Shown in pieces: positions 51,701-59,682 of a stretch of 64,000 nt of DNA (its first letter is position 1; every line of letters starts with the position of its first letter). A program made the translations under genes and the position numbers. Source of the DNA: an uncultured Eubacteriales bacterium (GTDB taxonomy: Bacteria; Bacillota; Clostridia; Oscillospirales; Acutalibacteraceae); the NCBI GenBank assembly GCA_951801675.1, contig CATONX010000005.1, forward strand, positions 1 through 64,000, in the 5' to 3' direction. Below the pieces are notes generated by a model. It searched no databases. It saw only the letters and a program-made list of their open reading frames with translations, and was not told where the DNA came from.

Positions 51701-53605
51701 GGCAACGGAGAACCGGCACAGCGCGGCTTCAGTTTCCTGAACACCGACCAGTTTCAGCGAGACTTCCGCTCCCTTATCTATATTCCCAACGAGCAGCGGG
51801 AACTGCGGGTGTGGAAAGTGGACGAAGATGGTAAGAGCATCAACGGCGCCAAGTTTACCTTGTATCAGGGCTCTGGTGGAGCCAATGCCAATATCGTCGC
51901 TTCCGGCGTTACCGCAACGGTAGATGGGCAGGACGGTACGCTGATTTTCATGCCGTCACCTCCCACGGACGCTGCCGGTAATATATTGCCTGGGTACGCC
52001 AAAATCGCCTGGGTGGCATCCGGTTTCTCCAACTATACCCTAAAAGAGACCGAAGCCCCGCCAGGTTATCAGGCGAACGATACAGAGATTCCCATTCTGC
52101 TGGGCAATCACTCCATCTACGCCGACGCCGGTACTGCCGATGACGGTATCACCGTCATGGCGGGCGTCGGTAAGCTGATGCAAACCATGACGAAATACGC
52201 TGCCGACGACACAGTGAACATTACGCTCAGAGACATCATCGCCATCGCCCAGACACAGGAAAGCCTGTCGTCCGGTAAAGAATGGAGCCATGACGGCTGG
52301 GTGGATGACAAGCTGGATGGTACCGATGTGCCGCGCAGTATGAATCTCCATTACGGTATCAACGCGGTGGTAAACTACGGCCTTCACGATGAGGACGGCG
52401 GACAGACCATGAACCCCTTCTTCGTTACCGACACGGGCTTTCTGCGCACGCGGGTGATGCAAAACAGCGCCGCACTGGAAAAGGTTATGTACCATGAAGG
52501 CGTCAATACGGCCAACTGGGACGATCTTGGGAATATGGATATCTCAAGCCTCTTCAGTCAGACGAATGTTGTAGTCGTCACAAACAAGAAAACGGAGGAC
52601 ACCGATACCGGAAAACTGATCATCCGCAAAACCATTACCGGACCGGATTTAAAAGATGAGGATTACAGGAAGAACTTTACGTTCACTGTGACGCTCCATA
52701 ACCGTGACGGGCAGCCTTTGACAGATAAGTATTACTACTTCGGTACAGACCGCTCCGGCTATATTGAGAACGGCGGAACTCTCTCGCTGCGCCATGATGA
52801 GGCCGTAACGGTCCTCGGCCTGCCGCTGGGAACGCAGTGGAGCGTGACAGAAACACAGGCTGACGGCTGGCATGTGATTTCCAGCAGCGAAACCATCCGC
52901 GGCTCCATCGAAGCGGATCAGACCGAAACTGCTGCGTTTACAAATACGAGGGGCATTTATCGTACTCTGGAGGGCCTTACCTGGCTGGATGAAAGCATGG
53001 ACGGCATTCAAAACGAGGCCGAGTCCTCCCATCTCTCCGGCGTGAAGGTACAGCTGCTAAAGCTCAAGGAAAACGGCAATCCCGCCAAGGAAGACGATTA
53101 CGAGCCATATCATTTCCAAGGTGACCCGAATCAGCCAATCGTAGAAATTGAAACCGGCCAACAGATCAGCGTGGGTGCGGCGGATGCAAACGCGGCCGCG
53201 GAATATGCGCAGGGCCGGTACAAATTCACCGACCTGCCTGCCGGAACCTTTGCCGTGCGTTTCATGGACGGCACAACCGTGAAGATCGCGGGCTTGACCG
53301 CCTCCCTGCAAAACCAAGGCGACAATGACGAGAAGGACTCCGATGGCGTACCTATCTATTCGGGGAATCCGAAGGTGCTGGAAAAAACGGTGATCTTAGG
53401 GATTGAAATGCCCGAGGCCGATGAGATGCAAACGTCGCTGTATGAATCCAAGTATCACGACAGCGGTTTTCACTCCAAAGGCTATGAGCTGCCCGATACA
53501 GGCGGGCACGGAACCATCTCGTATTCCCTTGCAGGACTGCTGCTGATGGCGACTTCCTATGTGGTATATACGGTCAAGCGCAGGCGGGAGAGACGAATCG
53601 AGTAA
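48713..53605 (+). CDS. Giant LPDTG surface adhesin / pilus tip protein
   Basis: About 1630 residues. The start is GTG at 48713 (AAAGGAGAG upstream). A long N-terminal signal/anchor ends in TTYALILPAITME. Residues about 515-590 carry a fibro-slime/PA14-like core (GDDDVWIFVDDVLVLDIGG). SpaA/Cna-B-type domains follow near residues 650 (KKVDQNGDPLAGVQFELY, E-box LKETKTPAGY) and 1030 (WKVDEDGKSINGAKFTLY, LKETEAPPGY). A DUF5979-like domain is near 1300 and an SdrD-B-like domain near 1415. The C-terminal sorting signal LPDTGG, hydrophobic helix and RRRERR lie at about 1592-1630. It is the likely tip adhesin, covalently joined by the class C sortase. Confidence 0.92.
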   Translation: MKTKPGKAQTGLDQKLSAKKRRKWYYTLAVSLAAIVVFSTTYALILPAITMEKRGITGWSWVDNDEILIENGGQWYLSLPGASASNPATAEAVRGLLPEELTATMSDGTAGTLSLEWNLSALPETGGYEGVYSLSASLPQGYTLQEGIPQLQVILVLGDVQLYAGYPGVRTTLTQAQLDAALKTHTIQGMNPPNTTVNLFDYTSAKDGAIEKDLLDKTNNGAAGPADWNKGINSNRLLLFGDGMAGAGYWNIGAGAGRQWARDYSNMKGIVEATLTNGYPMIDLNKAREPLIGVTSLSLSLANLHRAENIGAANNLANAQNAPALSTTVLTGAGATKRSDNTWDYTNVDASLDYLFDPEKESGSSYKKAYQNVTGLFQMDNEGYYYYSARKNFAEFVKDESGNATTQDGKSSDGSFTLYDGPAVWRSDGGWDGKGFTGDMSLGNFYPFNTGRQVFDSLETTADGRQVLSSSVNLDNSKWSQSQQMINQATKEAIYLNHHMGMSLEINFTQPVNGQVNMGATGKQDMIFEFSGDDDVWIFVDDVLVLDIGGIHSELYGTINFATGEVVMGQSWRTSGNIPQTPGEGASTTTLYDLFINALGKEKTDTLGWNVTANGGKTFASSSSHTLKMFYLERGNYDSSLHLRFNLQPMLYQHIKKVDQNGDPLAGVQFELYAAKLKDGLTQMSSNVGDYEQIGEVLATLETGEDGTTTFLEEDESGAMRPFNFADRYSSDGTIYYILKETKTPAGYRPLPENIVLQFNPDTAMLVVANRYQTGAYASFISNIAEIGSLTYGAFHESFGDIQPSNIEVSDLSKKDGLVIAVPMLLQEGMTKEEESGKWLALYGSNTAGFNTVIPTERTAVAWRTAILKALLYQCSDEDSPEWCLKWNDDSQRLEGILNDLPGRADRYALNNSQDPDMKMVYGVIEPYALQKLGITGTSDEERYHNLGNYVRQRIEEALAHFDEGGGQTREEVIDAVISQIGETIHKTTSDGGSYVGNGEPAQRGFSFLNTDQFQRDFRSLIYIPNEQRELRVWKVDEDGKSINGAKFTLYQGSGGANANIVASGVTATVDGQDGTLIFMPSPPTDAAGNILPGYAKIAWVASGFSNYTLKETEAPPGYQANDTEIPILLGNHSIYADAGTADDGITVMAGVGKLMQTMTKYAADDTVNITLRDIIAIAQTQESLSSGKEWSHDGWVDDKLDGTDVPRSMNLHYGINAVVNYGLHDEDGGQTMNPFFVTDTGFLRTRVMQNSAALEKVMYHEGVNTANWDDLGNMDISSLFSQTNVVVVTNKKTEDTDTGKLIIRKTITGPDLKDEDYRKNFTFTVTLHNRDGQPLTDKYYYFGTDRSGYIENGGTLSLRHDEAVTVLGLPLGTQWSVTETQADGWHVISSSETIRGSIEADQTETAAFTNTRGIYRTLEGLTWLDESMDGIQNEAESSHLSGVKVQLLKLKENGNPAKEDDYEPYHFQGDPNQPIVEIETGQQISVGAADANAAAEYAQGRYKFTDLPAGTFAVRFMDGTTVKIAGLTASLQNQGDNDEKDSDGVPIYSGNPKVLEKTVILGIEMPEADEMQTSLYESKYHDSGFHSKGYELPDTGGHGTISYSLAGLLLMATSYVVYTVKRRRERRIE

Positions 53606-53678
53606 TTATTTATGGTGTATGCCGTGTGTAACGGATATGAATTAGGTGTTTATTACAATTTGAAAGGATGATAAACCA

Positions 53679-55250
53679 ATGAAAACAAGTAAGAAAATCT
53701 CAGCACTCCTACTATCTCTGATGATGATTCTGGCGCTGGGCGTTACCGCTTTCGCACAAGAGGCGTCTCCTGCTGCCAGTGCGGACCAAGGGAACGGCTC
53801 CATTACGGTCCAAAACGCCGCCAAGGGAGAGACCTACAAGCTGTACCGCCTGTTTGACGCTGCGGTTTCCGCAGCGCAGACGGAGGGAAAAGCAGATTCC
53901 ATCGTCTATACCGGCACGATCCCTGACGGCCTGAGCACGTATTTTACCGCTGATGCAAACGGCTACATCACCGCGGCGGACGCCGCCTGGAAAGACGCCA
54001 CCACCAAGGTGGAAATGAGCGACGGACTTCGAACCGCCCTGGAGACATGGGCAAAGAATGAGGGAATCACCCCTGTCGCTACCGCGACAAGCGATGGCAG
54101 TGAGCTTACGTTCAAATCCCTCAAATACGGCTATTATGTTGTGGTCAGCACCCAGGGAACCGCCATCTCCGTGGACTCCACCAACCCCAACGCAACCATC
54201 GTGGATAAAAACAGCACGGGACCGAAAGACCTGACCAAAACCACCGAGGATGACAATGTCAACATTGGGGACACGGTTACATATACCGTTCGTTTTTCTA
54301 CTTCCAACTATGACGGTGCCGGCAAAGAGGCGAAAAAGATCGTTTCCTATACCATCACCGATACCTTGCCAGAGTTCCTGACCAGTGTGAATGTGACCAG
54401 TATCCTGATCGACAATGACGGCAATGCCGAAACCACCGACGACCAGACGACGCTCTCCCCCGCTCCTCAGTTCAATAACAAGAAAATCGTCCTTGACTGG
54501 TACGACAAAACGAAGAACCAGTTTTTGTATGACAACGGCGCAGCCGTCATCATTACCTACACCGCCGTCGTGACCGACAAAGCGGCGATTGACGGCGCCG
54601 GAAACACCAACGAGGTAACCCTTCAGTGGACGACTGAGGACAATACGGAACCGGGCCCCGGCAAGCTGGAAAGCTCGGAAACCATTTATACCTACGCGCT
54701 TGCATTGAAGAAGGTAGATGAAAAGGGCCAAGGCCTGGCAGATGCCAAGTTCCAGTTCCCCTTTTATGTCAAAGAGGCCCCGGACGCGGACGGCGCTTAC
54801 ATCTATGCGGGTAAAAACGCAGATGAAGGCCTTGTAAATGAACTGACGACTCCCGCCAATGGTTTGATTGTTGTGAAGGGCCTGAAAGCGGATACGGAGA
54901 TTTCCGTCACGGAGACTGCCGCACCGAACGGTTATAATAAGCTTGCCGATCCTGTTAAAGTGACGCCTACCAAGACCGGCGCGTCCACTACGAATACGAC
55001 CATCTATTTGGATGCCGACGGCAACGTGTTGGAAGAGGTAAACGATCAGGCAATAACGGTTGCGGTTAAGATTGATGAGCTTTCCGCTACCGCGGTGGCC
55101 GTTCTCAATAAGACCGGCTCCCTCCTCCCCTCCACCGGCGGTATCGGTACCACGATTTTCTATGTGGCCGGTTCGATCCTGCTTGTGGGAGCCGCCATAT
55201 TCTTTATCGTCAGAAAGCGTATGAGTGTGGAAGATCAGACAACGGATTAA
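53679..55250 (+). CDS. Major pilin, SpaA-type, LPSTG
   Basis: 523 residues. Sec signal peptide ends near TAFAQEA. Three Ig-like modules follow: N-domain (ITVQNAAKGETYKLYRLFDA), a middle isopeptide domain (VNIGDTVTYTVRFST ... YTITDTLPEF) and a C-terminal Cna-B domain (LALKKVDEKGQGLADAKFQF) with E-box SVTETAAPNGY. A candidate pilin Lys lies in NSTGPKDLTKTTED. The sorting signal is LPSTGG, followed by a TM helix and a basic tail. It is polymerised by the downstream class C sortase. The long opposite-strand ORF over it is a shadow. Confidence 0.94.
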   Translation: MKTSKKISALLLSLMMILALGVTAFAQEASPAASADQGNGSITVQNAAKGETYKLYRLFDAAVSAAQTEGKADSIVYTGTIPDGLSTYFTADANGYITAADAAWKDATTKVEMSDGLRTALETWAKNEGITPVATATSDGSELTFKSLKYGYYVVVSTQGTAISVDSTNPNATIVDKNSTGPKDLTKTTEDDNVNIGDTVTYTVRFSTSNYDGAGKEAKKIVSYTITDTLPEFLTSVNVTSILIDNDGNAETTDDQTTLSPAPQFNNKKIVLDWYDKTKNQFLYDNGAAVIITYTAVVTDKAAIDGAGNTNEVTLQWTTEDNTEPGPGKLESSETIYTYALALKKVDEKGQGLADAKFQFPFYVKEAPDADGAYIYAGKNADEGLVNELTTPANGLIVVKGLKADTEISVTETAAPNGYNKLADPVKVTPTKTGASTTNTTIYLDADGNVLEEVNDQAITVAVKIDELSATAVAVLNKTGSLLPSTGGIGTTIFYVAGSILLVGAAIFFIVRKRMSVEDQTTD

Positions 55251-55277
55251 TTTGTTCAAAGAAAATTCTGTGTGTAA

Positions 55278-55306
55278 AAGCCGGGGGTCTTTTCGGTCCC
55301 CGGCTT
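55278..55306 (+). promoter_or_regulatory. Intercistronic hairpin between major pilin and sortase C
   Basis: AAGCCGGGG pairs with CCCCGGCTT; there is no T tract. It probably acts as an mRNA processing or stability element, or a partial terminator, that keeps pilin levels above sortase levels (inference). Confidence 0.5.
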
Positions 55307-55328
55307 ACAGCAGTAAGGAGAAGCCTGT

Positions 55329-56171
55329 ATGAAAAAGCGATTGCCTACTCTTTTTTTCATTCTTGTCTTTCTTACAGGCCTGTCCCTTCTGCTGTACCCA
55401 ACGGTCAGCGACTGGTGGAACTCGCTGCATCAGTCCCGTGCGATTGCCAGCTATACGCAGGAGATCGCCAATATGGATGACGCAAAATATGAGCAGCTTT
55501 TGAGAGACGCCCAGGCGTATAACGAAACGCTGATCAAACGGACTGGCGACCGCTTTACGCTTTCGGATGAGGAACTTTCGGAGTATAACGCTGTATTGGA
55601 TGTATCCGGTACGGGAATCATGGGATATATTGAAATTCCCGTTTTGCAAACCAAATTGCCTGTCTATCACGGTACCGGCAATGCGGTGCTGTCGACAGGG
55701 GTGGGGCATATCGAGGGCAGCAGCCTGCCGGTAGGCGGCGAGAGCACACACTGTGTCCTGTCCGGCCATCGGGGACTGCCCAGCGCAAAGCTGTTTACCA
55801 ATCTGGATCTGCTGGTGGAGGGCGATATTTTTCTGCTCCACACGCTGGATGAAACGCTCACCTATGAGGTGGATCAGATCCGCATTGTGATGCCTCAGGA
55901 AACAAGCGACCTGTATATTGAAGAAGGCATGGATTACTGCACGCTGGTGACCTGTACGCCTTACGGCGTCAATACCCATCGGCTGCTGGTGCGGGGGCAC
56001 CGGATAGAAACGGAAAAGGCGCAGCAGACGGTCCGTGTAACCGCCGACGCTATTCAGATCGAACCACTGCTGGTAGCACCCTTTGCGGCAATCCCGCTGT
56101 TGCTGGTGCTTTTGGTTGCGCTACTTTTTAAGACCCGGAAAAAGAAGCCGAAGAAAAAGGGATCGGAGTGA
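55329..56171 (+). CDS. Class C (pilus-polymerising) sortase
   Basis: 280 residues with an AGTAAGGAG SD. An N-terminal TM helix and a C-terminal TM helix (LLVAPFAAIPLLLVLLVALLF) flank the catalytic domain, the class C topology. The catalytic His lies in LSGHRGLP, Cys in TLVTCTPYG and Arg in HRLLVRGHR. A lid-like segment lies before the core. It links pilin subunits via LPxTG to the pilin lysine on the outer membrane face. Confidence 0.94.
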   Translation: MKKRLPTLFFILVFLTGLSLLLYPTVSDWWNSLHQSRAIASYTQEIANMDDAKYEQLLRDAQAYNETLIKRTGDRFTLSDEELSEYNAVLDVSGTGIMGYIEIPVLQTKLPVYHGTGNAVLSTGVGHIEGSSLPVGGESTHCVLSGHRGLPSAKLFTNLDLLVEGDIFLLHTLDETLTYEVDQIRIVMPQETSDLYIEEGMDYCTLVTCTPYGVNTHRLLVRGHRIETEKAQQTVRVTADAIQIEPLLVAPFAAIPLLLVLLVALLFKTRKKKPKKKGSE

Positions 56172-56175
56172 TGAT

Positions 56176-57054
56176 ATGAAAAACAGACTGTACAGGCTAT
56201 TGCCGGCCATGCTGGTGCTTTTCCTGCTGTGCAGCGCAGTTGACGTATTGGCAGCCGAAAAGGATACGGTCGATTGGTCGAAAAAAGGAGCGGTGAGCGT
56301 CACTTTGCAAGCGGACGCAACGCCGATTTGCGCAGCGGAGCTGACGCTGTATAAAGCAGCGGACGCGCAGATTCGGGGAAACAACCTCTGCTTTACTTAC
56401 ACGCACGCTTTCAAAGACTTCGGCGGCGCGCCGGAGGATATCAGAGATATCACCGCCATACAGCGCCTCGCCGCCTATGTGAAGGAAAAGGGAATCCCCG
56501 GTCAATCGGCAAAATCGGACGCGAATGGAACCATCCGAATCAATGAACTGCCTTTGGGGCTTTATCTTGTGGTGCAGACCGGCAGCGTGGAAGGCTTTTC
56601 CGACTGTACGCCGTTTCTCATTGCGCTTCCGTTTGAGGAAAACGGCGAATGGTGCTATGAAATCGATGCCACGCCGAAAACCGATATGGTGCAGCTGATC
56701 GAGATTACGGTGAAAAAAGTCTGGAACGATGACGGGAAACACCGGCCGGACAGCGTCACTGTACAGTTATATAAAGGCGATACGGCAATCGATTCCGTTA
56801 CGCTGAGGGAACAAAACGGCTGGACCCATACATGGAAGAACCAGCCCAAAAGCGACGATTATACCGTCAAAGAGACCGTTCCAAAGGGATATACCGCCGC
56901 TTACCAACGCAACGGGTATACCTACACGATAACAAACACGGAAGGACTCATTGATACAGGCCAGCTGATATGGCCTATCCCTGTATTGGCAGGCGCGGGA
57001 ATTTTATTGTTTGCTCTGGGCTGGTTTGTGTGGAGGAAGAAGAGAGATGCGTAA
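56176..57054 (+). CDS. Minor (base) pilin with a Cna-B domain
   Basis: 292 residues from MKNRLYRLLPAML (56176). Signal peptide ends near VDVLAAEK. The N-terminal pilin domain (VSVTLQADATPICAAELTLYK) is followed by a Cna-B domain (TVKKVWNDDGKHRPDSVTVQLY, E-box TVKETVPKGY). The C-terminal sorting region is LIDTGQ, hydrophobic helix, RKKRDA. Thus Pro of LPxTG is replaced by Ile. It may be recognised by the second sortase and act as the wall anchor at the pilus base (inference). Confidence 0.88.
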   Translation: MKNRLYRLLPAMLVLFLLCSAVDVLAAEKDTVDWSKKGAVSVTLQADATPICAAELTLYKAADAQIRGNNLCFTYTHAFKDFGGAPEDIRDITAIQRLAAYVKEKGIPGQSAKSDANGTIRINELPLGLYLVVQTGSVEGFSDCTPFLIALPFEENGEWCYEIDATPKTDMVQLIEITVKKVWNDDGKHRPDSVTVQLYKGDTAIDSVTLREQNGWTHTWKNQPKSDDYTVKETVPKGYTAAYQRNGYTYTITNTEGLIDTGQLIWPIPVLAGAGILLFALGWFVWRKKRDA

Positions 57055-57655
57055 AAAGAGCGGCGCCCTGTGTATGGCATTTGGCGTTCTTTTGATTGGG
57101 GCGGCAATCGCACTGGCGGCATTGAATCAACTGGAGGCGTCAAATGCCGCCCATGCGGCGAATACGGTTTTGCCGCTGCTGCAGCAGGCGATTGCAGACC
57201 GCACGCATACGGAAAAGTCTGAAAGCCCGGATGAGGCGGACAAAACTGTGCTGGTAAGGGAGATGACGGAAGTAGAAATCGATGGATACAATTATATCGG
57301 CTATCTGTCGATTCCCGCGCTGGAACTGGAGCTGCCGGTGATGGCCAACTGGGATTATACGCGGCTAAAAAAGTCCCCCTGCCGGTATTACGGCTCTGTC
57401 TTTACGGATAATCTGGTGATTGCTGCCCATAACTACGCCCGTCATTTCGGAAGTCTTGCCGATTTGCGTATGGGCGATACCGTACGGTTTACGGACATGG
57501 ACGGGGTGGTTTATACCTACGAGGTCTGCGATTTGGAAACCCTGCCGCCAACTGCCACGGAAGAAATGCTTCAAAGCGGGTGGGATTTGTCCCTGTATAC
57601 CTGCACTCTCGGCGGCGGCAGCCGTGTGACCGTGCGCTGTGAACAAGTGAGCTAA
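57047..57655 (+). CDS. Second sortase (class uncertain)
   Basis: 202 residues from MRKKSGALCM (57047, 8-bp overlap with the minor pilin stop). One N-terminal TM helix (residues about 5-23) and no C-terminal TM. Catalytic His lies in VIAAHNYARHF, Cys in LSLYTCTLGGG and Arg in RVTVRC. The small size and TCT motif fit class B/D-like sortases more than class C. It may attach the finished pilus, or the LIDTG protein, to the cell wall. It is the last gene of the operon. The 57656-57832 gap holds no clear gene or strong terminator. Confidence 0.88.
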   Translation: MRKKSGALCMAFGVLLIGAAIALAALNQLEASNAAHAANTVLPLLQQAIADRTHTEKSESPDEADKTVLVREMTEVEIDGYNYIGYLSIPALELELPVMANWDYTRLKKSPCRYYGSVFTDNLVIAAHNYARHFGSLADLRMGDTVRFTDMDGVVYTYEVCDLETLPPTATEEMLQSGWDLSLYTCTLGGGSRVTVRCEQVS

Positions 57656-57832
57656 ATATGCAAAACGGTGCAAATATGGCGCTGTGATGTAAAACCCTGC
57701 TTCAAAAGCGGTATGGAGTGTTTTTCTCTTGCCCCAAGTCTTAGGATAAATGCCGCTTATCCCATATAAGGCAAAGCTCAGCAGAGTGATTTCCAACGGA
57801 TTTTTATTGTTTTTTGCGCTTTGAAAAAAGGC

Positions 57833-57872
57833 AAAAAAATTGCTCAAACCCTTAAGTATTAAGGGTTTGAGC
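57833..57872 (-). terminator. Terminator of the tRNA-Leu gene
   Basis: A perfect 14-bp stem (GCTCAAACCCTTAA / TTAAGGGTTTGAGC) with a 3-nt loop is followed, on the minus strand, by AATTTTTTT directly after the tRNA. Confidence 0.9.
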
Positions 57873-57873
57873 A

Positions 57874-57960
57874 TGGTGCGCCCGAGAGGACTTGAACCTC
57901 CACCGAGTTGCCCCGACTAGAACCTGAATCTAGCGCGTCTGCCAATTCCGCCACGAGCGC
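57874..57960 (-). tRNA. tRNA-Leu (CAG)
   Basis: An 87-nt cloverleaf read on the minus strand. The acceptor stem GCGCTCG/CGGGCGC has one G-U pair. The D-arm has GGCGGAATTGGCAGACGC, and the anticodon stem CTAGA/TCTAG carries loop TTCAGGT with anticodon CAG. A long class II variable arm (CGGGGCAACTCG), T-arm with GGTTCAAGTCC and encoded CCA are present. It is a class II tRNA and decodes CUG. Confidence 0.95.
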
Positions 57961-58126
57961 ATTTTTATTCCCACAGTTTTCATTTTATAAGAAATCTGCT
58001 GGAAATTTATCACATCTACAAATTCCGTCTTTTTCTGTTTTTTGCTTCGGAATTTCGAGTGCTTGATTATTATATCGTAACGACATATGTTTGTCAACCC
58101 CCAATCCGAAAAAATTATCCAGCTTT

Positions 58127-59371
58127 TTATCGCAGGGTTCCTTCCCTTTGCAGCACGGACGGCGTAGGACTGCAGCCGCTTCTGCCCAGCAGAGAAGCGC
58201 GCACCAAGGCCTCTCTTCCATACCTTGCCCGCAGCCGGTCGGCGTCTTTTGCAAGCCGTTCAAGCCGTTCTTCCCGGACGATCTCCTGGAAAAAGGAAAG
58301 CTGCCAGACGGCGCCGTCCTCTACCAGATCGTAGCCCCGAATTCCAACTGAACGCACCGTTCGCCCTTTTCCCCAGTGCCAGCGCTGGGAAAAGAGCTGC
58401 ATGGCGGCCCTGGCCAGCTCCAACGCGTTGCGGGTCGGGGCTGCCAGCTTTGCCTGGTGCCCTACGGTTGTCAGCATATCGTCCCGGATGTACACCGCGA
58501 CGGCGCCGGCCAGCAAACCTCGCTCCCGCAGGCGGCGGGAAACGTTCTCGCAAAGGAGCAGGAACATGGAAAAGACCGCCTGATCGTCGGTCAAGTCCGC
58601 GCCTCCGGTCATAGAGTTGCCCACCGACTTGACCGGCTCTTCCTCTCCCTCCCTTCGCACCGGCGACGCGTCCCGTCCATTGGCTGTCTGCCAAAGCTGG
58701 CCGCCGCATTTGCCCAAAAGCCTTCTCAGAAAGTCAGGCGAAGCGTTCGCCAAATCCCCCAGGGTAAAGATGCCACCGCCAGCCAGCCGCCTGGCGGTGG
58801 CGGGACCGATTCCGATCATCTGCGAACAGGAAAGCGGCCAAATCTTCTCTTTAAAATCCGTCCTTTCAATCACCGTCAGGCCGTCCGGCTTCTTTAAATC
58901 GCTGCCGAGCTTGGCAAACGGCTTATTGAAGCTGACCCCTACCGAGATGGTCAGTCCCGTCTCCTCGCGCACCTGCCGGCGCAGCTTTTCCCCGATTTCT
59001 TCCCCTGTGCCAAACAAACGGCGGCTGCCGGTCACGTCCAGCCAAGCCTCATCCATCCCAAAAGGCTCCACCTGGTCGGTATATTCCCCGTAGATGCTCC
59101 GCACCAGCCTGGAAAAGTAGACGTACCGTTCATAATGAGGTTCACATATGACCAGGTTGGGACACTGGCGTTTGGCCTGCCAAACGGTTTGCGCAGTCTT
59201 AATGCCGTACTTCTTCGCTTCCTCACTTTTTGCCAGCACAATGCCATGCCGGTCCTCCACGCTGCCGCAAACCGCCACCGCCTTGCCCCTCAGCTCGGGA
59301 TGATCCTGGCTTTCCACCGAGTAGAAGAAATTATTCAAATCACAATGCAAAATGGCCCGTTCCAACGACAT
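58127..59371 (-). CDS. dinB: Y-family DNA polymerase (DinB/UmuC-like)
   Basis: A 414-residue translesion polymerase: LHCDLNNFFYSVES with the first metal Asp, FGMDEAWLDVTGS with the catalytic DE pair, and ISVGVSFNKPFAKLGSDLKK. An HhH/thumb region (IGIGPATARRLAGGG) and little-finger domain follow. The NNFFYSVE form matches the Firmicute DinB/UvrX branch. No clear beta-clamp motif was pinned down in the C-terminal tail. Two LexA-type boxes lie just upstream, so it should be induced by DNA damage. Confidence 0.92.
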   Translation of the reverse strand: MSLERAILHCDLNNFFYSVESQDHPELRGKAVAVCGSVEDRHGIVLAKSEEAKKYGIKTAQTVWQAKRQCPNLVICEPHYERYVYFSRLVRSIYGEYTDQVEPFGMDEAWLDVTGSRRLFGTGEEIGEKLRRQVREETGLTISVGVSFNKPFAKLGSDLKKPDGLTVIERTDFKEKIWPLSCSQMIGIGPATARRLAGGGIFTLGDLANASPDFLRRLLGKCGGQLWQTANGRDASPVRREGEEEPVKSVGNSMTGGADLTDDQAVFSMFLLLCENVSRRLRERGLLAGAVAVYIRDDMLTTVGHQAKLAAPTRNALELARAAMQLFSQRWHWGKGRTVRSVGIRGYDLVEDGAVWQLSFFQEIVREERLERLAKDADRLRARYGREALVRASLLGRSGCSPTPSVLQREGTLR

Positions 59372-59383
59372 TCGCCTCTTTAT

Positions 59384-59396
59384 CGAACATATATTC
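59384..59396. promoter_or_regulatory. LexA/DinR box 1
   Basis: CGAACATATATTC lies 13 bp upstream of the polymerase start. It differs at one or two positions from the Firmicute palindrome CGAACATATGTTCG. Confidence 0.6.
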
Positions 59397-59414
59397 TGTT
59401 AGTTATTTTAATAT

Positions 59415-59428
59415 AGAACATATGTTTT
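59415..59428. promoter_or_regulatory. LexA/DinR box 2
   Basis: AGAACATATGTTTT lies 31 bp (start to start) from box 1 and is close to the Firmicute LexA consensus. It lies within the presumed promoter of the Y-family polymerase. Confidence 0.65.
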
Positions 59429-59638
59429 GTAAAGTGAAAATAACTCCCATTTTTCGAAAGCACCTGCAAGCGCGTATCCGGTTAAAAGAGCTATGCCCTT
59501 CTTTCCCCTTCTTTCCCAGCCCTACGCTGAGAAAAGCGGTCATACCGCGACGGCCGCATAACGGGACAAGATTGGATTTTCTTCGGCCTGGTCCTTGTTT
59601 TCCCGGGAAATACAGGAAGGACTGGCCGCTTACAAGAC

Positions 59639-59672
59639 AAAAACCTCCGGCGATGGATCATCGCCGGAGGTT
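59639..59672 (-). terminator. Terminator of rarA
   Basis: A perfect 14-bp stem AACCTCCGGCGATG / CATCGCCGGAGGTT with a 3-nt loop and a T tract on the minus strand, just after the rarA stop. I see nothing else between 59430 and 59638. Confidence 0.85.
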
Positions 59673-59682
59673 CCTTGCGCTC

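Noticed and set aside
53712-55259. A 515-aa minus-strand ORF over the major pilin
   Set aside because: It mirrors the pilin codons. It has no SD, signal or recognisable motif, while the plus-strand pilin has a signal peptide, Cna-B motifs and LPSTG.
45747-57670. A 12-bp direct repeat TGCAAAACGGTG near both ends of the recombinase-pilus region, possibly attachment sites of a mobile island
   Set aside because: Many chance 12-mer repeats are expected in 64 kb, the left copy is part of a palindrome, and no other integrative-element genes are present.
57365-57874. A minus-strand 169-aa ORF between the second sortase and tRNA-Leu
   Set aside because: It overlaps the sortase catalytic region and the tRNA terminator, with no SD or motif.
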